From Betaproteobacteria bacterium (lineage in GTDB: Bacteria; Pseudomonadota; Gammaproteobacteria; Burkholderiales; SG8-41): a DNA stretch of 11,442 bases. The notes below the pieces were generated by a model, which saw nothing but the letters and a program-made list of their open reading frames with translations, was not told where the DNA came from and searched no databases. A program made the translations under genes and the position numbers. Within the stretch, counting starts at the first letter, position 1. Every line of letters begins with the position of its first letter. The stretch spans positions 1 through 11,442 of the forward strand of contig JAOUIN010000053.1 in the NCBI GenBank assembly GCA_029883965.1, in the 5' to 3' direction. Shown piece after piece: positions 7,182-11,442 of the stretch.

Positions 7182-7532
7182 GTGAGCATCACGATGTACG
7201 GGATTCGCAACTGCGACACGATCAGGAAGGCACGGGCATGGCTGGCTGATCGCGAAGTCGATTACGCATTTCATGACTACAAGTCGGCTGGAATCGACGC
7301 CAGACAGCTTGCGCGCTGGTGCAGTGAACTGGGGTGGGAGGCGCTGCTCAATCGTGCGGGCACCACCTGGCGCAAACTTCCCGAGGCCGACAGGCAGGCC
7401 ATCGACGAGCGCAAGGCCATTGCGCTGATGCAGGCGCAGCCGTCGATGATCAAACGCCCGGTGCTCGACCTGGGTAACCGTCTGCTGGTCGGATTCAAGG
7501 CGGAATTGTACGAACGAGCGTTTCGCCGGTGA
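7182..7532 (+). CDS. YffB-like ArsC/Spx-family thioredoxin-fold protein
   Basis: The protein has 116 residues and belongs to the ArsC/Spx family, in the subgroup of E. coli YffB. It opens with ITMYGIRNCDTIRKARAWL, carrying the family cysteine at position 11, then has a helical insert domain and the IKRPVLDLGNRLLVGF motif (90-105) with the conserved Arg-Pro of the thiol/anion site. E. coli YffB is described as a likely glutathione-dependent thiol reductase; arsenate reduction is not shown for this subgroup, so arsC is not used as the name. The GTG at 7182 is chosen because GAGGGA (7168-7173) lies 8 bases upstream; the next ATG, at 7194, would be 20 bases away and would cut into the first beta strand. 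A possible leader ORF and tadA follow. Confidence 0.88.
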   Translation: MSITMYGIRNCDTIRKARAWLADREVDYAFHDYKSAGIDARQLARWCSELGWEALLNRAGTTWRKLPEADRQAIDERKAIALMQAQPSMIKRPVLDLGNRLLVGFKAELYERAFRR

Positions 7533-7536
7533 ATCC

Positions 7537-7579
7537 GGAGGCGCGCATGAGCAGCGCACATCGTTCGGGCAGACTATGA
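7537..7579 (+). CDS. possible 10-codon leader ORF coupled to tadA
   Basis: GGAGG (7537-7541) is the strongest Shine-Dalgarno sequence near tadA. It lies 5 bases before an ATG at 7547, which opens a 10-codon frame (MSSAHRSGRL) ending in TGA at 7577-7579. That stop overlaps the tadA ATG (7576-7578) as ATGA, the classic coupling arrangement. tadA itself has only a poor SD and no earlier in-frame start before it runs back into the yffB-like gene. The reading is that ribosomes load at the mini-ORF and reinitiate on tadA. The peptide has no run of one amino acid that would suggest attenuation. Seen in the sequence; function inferred. Confidence 0.5.
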
Positions 7580-8034
7580 GGACGGACACGGATTACATGG
7601 AGATGGCGCTGGAGCTGGCTACCCAGGCGGCCGCTGCCGGGGAGGTCCCGGTAGGAGCTGTTGTGGTCAGGGACGGCGTTGTCGTCGGCCGCGGCTACAA
7701 CCAGCCGATCTCGGGGGCGGATCCGACCGCACATGCCGAAGTCATGGCGCTGCGGGAAGCCGGCCGCACACTGGGCAACTACCGGCTGGCGGATTGCGCG
7801 CTTTACGTGACTCTGGAGCCCTGTGTCATGTGTGCCGGTGCGATCATGCACGCGCGGATCCAACGTGTCATATTCGGTGCCCCCGACCCCAAAACCGGTG
7901 CCTGCGGGAGCGTCGTCGATCTGTTCGCGCAGCCCCGGCTGAATCATCACGCGAGCGTCAGCGGCGGGGTACTGGCCGACGCCGCGGTTGCGCAGTTACA
8001 GCAATTCTTCGCTCAGCGGCGTGGAAAAAATTGA
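7576..8034 (+). CDS. tadA: tRNA-specific adenosine deaminase TadA
   Basis: TadA deaminates adenosine 34 of tRNA-Arg(ACG) to inosine in the cytoplasm so that one tRNA can read CGU, CGC and CGA; it is usually essential. The product of 152 residues has the cytidine/deoxycytidylate deaminase fold with both zinc motifs. HAE has ligand His53 and the proton shuttle Glu55. PCVMC has zinc ligands Cys83 and Cys86, followed by AGAIMHARI. Other TadA blocks are GEVPVGAVVV and LGNYRLADCALYVTLEP; the region after the second motif has FGAPDPKTGACGS and LNHH. The start at 7576 is fixed by the lack of upstream in-frame alternatives and by the ATGA overlap with a mini-ORF. Its TGA (8032-8034) overlaps the TTG start of the next gene. 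tadA close to guaBA is common in betaproteobacteria. Confidence 0.96.
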   Translation: MRTDTDYMEMALELATQAAAAGEVPVGAVVVRDGVVVGRGYNQPISGADPTAHAEVMALREAGRTLGNYRLADCALYVTLEPCVMCAGAIMHARIQRVIFGAPDPKTGACGSVVDLFAQPRLNHHASVSGGVLADAAVAQLQQFFAQRRGKN

Positions 8035-8510
8035 AAATCGACATTAACTTAACATCTCAACTTCTTGATTTAAAAGATAATCATCTGGAAGTTATTCGTC
8101 GCTACGCGATCTCCAGCGCCCGCAATGGCAGCGGTCAGATCAGGGGCAGCTTTTGCACACCACTTGGCCGGCATATCGTCCGCGCCAAAATCGGTGCCGG
8201 GCAGCCGGAAAACACCGTTTTTGTTGCGCGCCGTCCGACGGGAGAGGTGTATACGCCGGCACTGGCTGCGCAATTTCCGGGTCGCGACTGGATATTGACC
8301 CGGATTCTGTGGCTCTCGGGATGCGAACCCGGCCACAACCGGCTGGGCGATGTGGATACGATGCGCCGGTATATTTATATCCACGGCAGCCCAGATACGG
8401 TGCCAATGGGGGTGCCGGGCTCTATAGGTTGTATCCGGATGCGAAATCCTGACATCGTGGAGTTATTTGATTGGATCCCGGTCGGCACTGCGGTAAAAAT
8501 ATCAATATAA
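8031..8510 (+). CDS. small L,D-transpeptidase (YkuD-fold) protein without signal peptide
   Basis: This is a YkuD-type (ErfK/YbiS) domain protein of 159 residues. The catalytic motif is intact: IYIHGSPD with His118, and GVPGSIGCIRMRN with the nucleophile Cys134. Upstream blocks ARNGSGQIRGSFCTPLGRH and the family-typical RDWILTRILWLSGCEPGHNR are present. YkuD enzymes make 3-3 peptidoglycan crosslinks or attach proteins to peptidoglycan. The start is a TTG at 8031, overlapping the tadA stop, with GGA five bases upstream; this gives the family-like N-terminus KIDIN. No ATG precedes the domain. There is no signal peptide or membrane helix, so how it would reach the periplasm is unclear. The first 24 codons are strikingly AT-rich compared with the rest of the gene. 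The domain is certain; the substrate is not known. Confidence 0.88.
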   Translation: MKIDINLTSQLLDLKDNHLEVIRRYAISSARNGSGQIRGSFCTPLGRHIVRAKIGAGQPENTVFVARRPTGEVYTPALAAQFPGRDWILTRILWLSGCEPGHNRLGDVDTMRRYIYIHGSPDTVPMGVPGSIGCIRMRNPDIVELFDWIPVGTAVKISI

Positions 8511-8716
8511 TCAATGGTTTATGCTTTAGCGGTGCATATTGCATGCGGTGCGGCATCATCTATTCGGTTTGGAAACAAGACCAGATCCGGACGGAAATTG
8601 CTATATAAATCAATTTCTTAAATCAATGATGCACACGCATTGTGCATCGCGCCAAAATGGGCTAAATTGTGCGCCGCAACTGCCGATAACCGGCATGTAA
8701 CCATAAAAGGCGACAC
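8511..8716 (+). promoter_or_regulatory. AT-rich control region upstream of the dehydrogenase gene
   Basis: This 206-base gap is more AT-rich than its surroundings and has no gene. It contains AATCAAT three times (8509-8515, and inside AAATCAAT at 8607-8614 and 8620-8627), and a TATA-rich stretch at 8602-8609. The clearest possible promoter is TTGTGC (8640-8645) with a 17-base spacer to TAAATT (8663-8668), a weak match. The ribosome binding site AAAAGG (8705-8710) lies 6 bases before the ATG at 8717. Confidence 0.5.
8628..8648 (+). promoter_or_regulatory. perfect palindromic operator-like site
   Basis: GATGCACA (8628-8635) and TGTGCATC (8641-8648) are perfect inverted repeats around a 5-base spacer. 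The site overlaps the candidate -35 box of the dehydrogenase promoter, as expected for a repressor operator binding a dimeric regulator. No regulator gene is in the window, so the partner is unknown. An RNA hairpin is an alternative, but no T-run follows. Confidence 0.55.
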
Positions 8717-9457
8717 ATGCGACTTAAAGACAAAGTAGCCATCATTACTGGCGCCGGACGGGGTATTGGGCAAGCCACAGCAGTCAAGTTCGCCCGCGAA
8801 GGCGCGAAGGTCCTGGTTTGCGACATCAAGCAGGATTGGATTGATGATACGGTCGCGTTGTGCCAAGCGGAGGGTGGCGATGCCATGGGCCATATTGCAG
8901 ATGTTCGCGACATGAAGTCGCTCGAAGCCATGGTCAAGGCGACGGTCGACAGATGGGGCCGGGTGGACTGCCTGGTCAACAATGCCGGGATCGTGGCCGA
9001 CGCGCAGTTGAAGAACATGACCGAAGACCAGTTCGACAGCGTCATCGACATCAACCTGAAGGGGGTTTACAACTGCACCCGCGCGGTGGTGCACAAGATG
9101 CTCGAGCAGCAATCCGGCGTGATCCTGAACGCATCGTCAATCGTGGGCCTGCACGGTAATTTCGGCCAGACCAATTACGCAGCCAGCAAGTTCGGCGTTA
9201 TCGGCATGGTCAAGACCTGGGCGCGTGAACTGGGTCGCAAGGGCATCCGTGCCAATGCCGTGTGTCCGGGATTCATTGCCACCAGCATTCTCGGGTCCAT
9301 TCCGGAGAAAGTCATTGGCGCACTCGAAGACCGCGTGCCGATGGGGCGCCTGGGCAAGCCGGAAGAAATTGCCAACACCTTCGCTTTCCTCGCCTCAGAC
9401 GAAGCCAGCTACATCAACGGTGCCGTCATCGAAGTCAGCGGCGGCCTGACGATCTGA
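8717..9457 (+). CDS. FabG-like short-chain dehydrogenase/reductase
   Basis: A classical SDR of 246 residues, the normal length. Features in order: the NAD(P)-binding TGAGRGIG at 11-18, an Asp at 36 (VCDI) ending the second beta strand, which tends to favour NAD(H), NNAG at 88-91, and the catalytic set Asn113, Ser141, Tyr154 (TNYAASK) and Lys158. The C-terminus has GRLGKPEEIANTFAFLASDEASYINGAVIEVSGG. It resembles FabG (3-oxoacyl-ACP reductase) and related 3-hydroxyacyl-CoA/acetoacetyl-CoA dehydrogenases, but no fab or pha genes are adjacent, so the substrate is open and no gene symbol is given. It stands alone, with its own leader carrying a palindromic site and a good SD, and is convergent with mtnA. 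Confidence 0.92.
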   Translation: MRLKDKVAIITGAGRGIGQATAVKFAREGAKVLVCDIKQDWIDDTVALCQAEGGDAMGHIADVRDMKSLEAMVKATVDRWGRVDCLVNNAGIVADAQLKNMTEDQFDSVIDINLKGVYNCTRAVVHKMLEQQSGVILNASSIVGLHGNFGQTNYAASKFGVIGMVKTWARELGRKGIRANAVCPGFIATSILGSIPEKVIGALEDRVPMGRLGKPEEIANTFAFLASDEASYINGAVIEVSGGLTI

Positions 9458-9458
9458 G

Positions 9459-9480
9459 CGCCGTTTCCGGCGTTATTTTC
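9459..9480 (+). terminator. short intrinsic terminator after the dehydrogenase gene
   Basis: CGCCG (9459-9463), a TTTC loop and CGGCG (9468-9472) form a 5-bp GC-only stem, followed by TTATTTTC. It begins one base after the TGA at 9455-9457 and runs into the stop codon of convergent mtnA (9475-9473). The stem is short, so efficiency may be modest. Confidence 0.6.
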
Positions 9481-10516
9481 TCATCAGTTGTTCCAGGGTC
9501 ATGCGGTCAGGCGACCGCATGACGCCGTGCTCGGTGACCAGTGCCGTCACCAGGTCGGCCGGCGTCACGTCAAATACCGGGTTGGCAATGCGTGTCTCCG
9601 CCGGTGCCCAGCGCATGTCGCGATAGCCGGCGACTTCATCCGCAGACCGTTCTTCAATCGGAATTTCCTGCCCTGACCGCAGGTTCATGTCGATCGTTGA
9701 TACCGGACAGGCGACGTAAAACGGTATGCCGTGGCGTTTGGCGAGCACGGCCATCATGTAAGTGCCGATCTTGTTGGCCACATCGCCATTCGCCGCAACA
9801 CGATCAGCGCCGACGATGACGGCGTCGACCGTTCGGTGGCCCATCATATGACCGGCGGCGCTGTCGGCAATCAGCGTCACCGGGATGCCGTCCTGCTGCA
9901 GTTCCCAGACCGTCAGCCGTGCGCCCTGCAGGAACGGGCGTGTTTCGTTGGCAATGACCTCGATTTTCTTGCCGGCGTCCACCGCGGAGCGAATGATGCC
10001 AAGCGCAGTGCCATGGCCCGCGGTGGCGAGCGCACCGGCGTTGCAGTGGGTCATCACGCAGGCTGCATCCGGCAGCAACGACGCGCCGTGTGTTCCCAGC
10101 GCGCGGTTGATGCGTACATCATCGGCCGCGATTTTCTGCGCGGTTTCCAGCAGTGCCGCGGCACGCGCGGTGTTGCCGGCAGATCCGGCAGCGCCAAGGC
10201 CTGCGCGCATTTGTGAGAGGGCCCACGCCAGATTGACTGCGGTAGGGCGGCTCTGCGCGATGATGGAAAACGCGCGCTCCAGCGCCTCGTCAAACTGCTC
10301 GCGTGACAAACCGGCCGATCGCCGGGCTTCCAGCGCAATGCCATAGGCCGCCGCGCAGCCTATGGCGGGTGCGCCGCGTACGACCAGATCGCGGATCGCT
10401 GCGGCAACCGCTGTCGCGCTGTCGAAGCGCAGGTAGTCGCAGCGATCAGGCAAGGCGCGCTGGTCGAGCATTTCCAGCGTGTCATCGATCCAGCGCAGCG
10501 TATGAAAGGCAGACAT
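9473..10516 (-). CDS. mtnA: S-methyl-5-thioribose-1-phosphate isomerase
   Basis: MtnA opens the ring of 5-methylthioribose-1-phosphate to give 5-methylthioribulose-1-phosphate in salvage of the methylthioadenosine left by polyamine and other SAM-using reactions; relatives also act on 5-deoxyribose-1-phosphate. With the ATG at 10516 it has 347 residues, a normal length. An upstream extension of 66 residues is rejected because it overlaps the aldolase in another frame and has no family similarity. Motifs are RGAPAIG (48-54), NLAWAL (95-100), MTHCNAGALATAGHGTALG with catalytic Cys158, RPFLQGARLT, GADRVAANGDVANKIGT with catalytic Asp238, and the C-terminal NPVFDVTPADLVTALVTEHG. eIF2B-related fold. 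It starts 4 bases after the aldolase stop, so the two are surely co-transcribed; no strong SD is visible, which suggests coupling. Confidence 0.95.
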   Translation of the reverse strand: MSAFHTLRWIDDTLEMLDQRALPDRCDYLRFDSATAVAAAIRDLVVRGAPAIGCAAAYGIALEARRSAGLSREQFDEALERAFSIIAQSRPTAVNLAWALSQMRAGLGAAGSAGNTARAAALLETAQKIAADDVRINRALGTHGASLLPDAACVMTHCNAGALATAGHGTALGIIRSAVDAGKKIEVIANETRPFLQGARLTVWELQQDGIPVTLIADSAAGHMMGHRTVDAVIVGADRVAANGDVANKIGTYMMAVLAKRHGIPFYVACPVSTIDMNLRSGQEIPIEERSADEVAGYRDMRWAPAETRIANPVFDVTPADLVTALVTEHGVMRSPDRMTLEQLMRK

Positions 10517-10520
10517 GATT

Positions 10521-11441
10521 TCAGCTTGAAGACCGAGAGGATGCCAGGCCGGCGCGCACGCGTTTTTCGAAGCCGCCGTATTCCAGTTCCGCCCGCGCAA
10601 TATCCTCTTCTCTGGCAGAACGGTAAGTGCCATGAGCGCTGGCACGTGTGATGATATCGATGTCGTGCAGATAAATCTCGGCGGCGACCGCGGCATGGTG
10701 TTCGTCGACGCCAAATGCGCACAAGCCGAATTCCGGACTTAAGGCGATACGCGGCGCCGCATCGATATAATGTCCGGCCTTCGGTCCCAGCGTGCGTGCG
10801 AGATAGGCCCGGTAATCAGCGGCATAAGCTTCCGTATCGCTACCGAGCAGCGGTACGCGCTTGGTATATATCGCATGCTGCGGCGTCGGGGGACCCTGCT
10901 GTGAGATTGCGGCAAGGTCATGGCGCTTCGAAAACGCCAGCGTTGCCGGCGTGCACACAATCTTGCTGGCCAGCGGAAAACCGGCGATCGTCGATGCACT
11001 GCTGCGCAGACTTTCAGCCAGGCCCTCATTGGCGGACGGCGCGAGCCCGGGTGTCACGGCCGGTGCCGAGTCTGCGTGCCGCAGCAGATATTCTTCGGCG
11101 ATGGTAACCAGGCGCATCAGATTGTCATAGGACTCCCGCGCGCTTTGGCCGAACGCGACGACACCATGAAAGGCAAGGATCAATCCTATGGTGCGCGACG
11201 TTGCATGGTGGTCAAACACCGTTTTGCACGCCCGCACCAGCGCAATGCCGGAGTGGCGATACGGCACGACTGGAGCCAGATCACTGAAAGCTGCGGCGCA
11301 GGCGGTTGCGGACTCAGCCACATTGGCGACCGCGAGCACGGCATCGGCATGCGCGTGCTCGACAAAGGCGTAAGGCAGTGCCGCATGCAGCAGGGTTTCA
11401 ATGGAGGGTTTGGGTGCCGCCGGATCAAGCTTGCAGTCGCT
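10521..11441 (-). CDS. class II aldolase/adducin-family protein (partial, N-terminus off the right edge)
   Basis: The open frame enters from the right edge and gives 306 residues to the TGA at 10523-10521. Internal GTG codons could be mistaken for a start, but the conserved metal-site region lies before them. In fragment numbering, PSIETLLHA carries the likely catalytic Glu15, HAHAD gives zinc ligands His29 and His31, and ILAFHGVVAFG gives the third ligand, His92. The core then continues with ARESYDNLMRLVTIAEEYLL. These zinc aldolases cleave ketose-1-phosphates into DHAP and an aldehyde. About 190 further residues follow, ending in a segment (APRIALSPEFGLCAFG and RAELEYGGFEKR) like the linker of rhamnulose-phosphate aldolase/dehydrogenase fusions, but the dehydrogenase is absent. 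Its place before mtnA suggests 5-methylthio- or 5-deoxyribulose-1-phosphate as substrate, by inference. Confidence 0.88.
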   Translation of the reverse strand, partial: SDCKLDPAAPKPSIETLLHAALPYAFVEHAHADAVLAVANVAESATACAAAFSDLAPVVPYRHSGIALVRACKTVFDHHATSRTIGLILAFHGVVAFGQSARESYDNLMRLVTIAEEYLLRHADSAPAVTPGLAPSANEGLAESLRSSASTIAGFPLASKIVCTPATLAFSKRHDLAAISQQGPPTPQHAIYTKRVPLLGSDTEAYAADYRAYLARTLGPKAGHYIDAAPRIALSPEFGLCAFGVDEHHAAVAAEIYLHDIDIITRASAHGTYRSAREEDIARAELEYGGFEKRVRAGLASSRSSS

Positions 11442-11442
11442 G

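Noticed and set aside
7794..8030. Upstream extension of the L,D-transpeptidase frame through tadA
   Set aside because: These codons are an out-of-frame shadow of tadA; the family-like sequence begins at the TTG at 8031.
10517..10714. 66-residue N-terminal extension of MtnA
   Set aside because: It lies inside the aldolase in a different frame and looks nothing like MtnA; the ATG at 10516 gives the normal family start.
1..11442. Mobile element, CRISPR array, tRNA or rRNA in the window
   Set aside because: No transposase-like protein, regularly spaced repeats or RNA gene signature was found on reading both strands.

Overview
The window is a GC-rich bacterial chromosome segment that looks betaproteobacterial. 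The support is a gene set and order familiar from that class: smpB divergent from ratA-rnfH, then guaB-guaA with tadA a little downstream. The protein sequences also fit, for example the very short N-terminus of GuaA and the YffB-type ArsC-like protein. The genus cannot be told from the sequence. I see no tRNA, rRNA, CRISPR array, transposase or phage gene. Most of the window is ordinary chromosomal backbone.

Layout. (1) 1-1073: smpB (trans-translation) runs off the left edge on the minus strand. Divergent from it is the overlapping pair ratA-rnfH. (2) 1077-1523, minus: a small secreted DUF4124-type protein, tail to tail with rnfH and with its own promoter back to back with that of guaB. (3) 1648-4790: guaB and guaA, the two steps from IMP to GMP, behind a clear sigma70-type promoter and separated by a perfect hairpin. 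(4) 4791-7071: a 226-base gap with hairpin elements, then a large AsmA-family membrane-anchored protein. (5) 7168-8510: a compact run of yffB-like thioredoxin-fold gene, a possible 10-codon leader ORF, tadA, and a small L,D-transpeptidase-fold gene that starts with TTG inside the tadA stop. (6) 8511-8716: an AT-rich regulatory gap with a perfect 8-bp inverted repeat, followed by a FabG-like short-chain dehydrogenase. (7) 9459-11442, minus: a class II aldolase (N-terminus beyond the right edge) followed 4 bases later by mtnA.

How the genes work together. guaB and guaA form one pathway. smpB, ratA/rnfH and tadA all touch translation. The most interesting unit is the aldolase-mtnA pair. MtnA makes a 5-substituted ribulose-1-phosphate, and a class II aldolase next to it suggests a DHAP-type salvage shunt for methylthioribose or 5-deoxyribose instead of the full methionine salvage pathway. 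The aldolase resembles the aldolase half of the large aldolase/dehydrogenase fusion proteins and stops where the dehydrogenase half would begin. That assignment is inference from motifs and neighbourhood, not proof.
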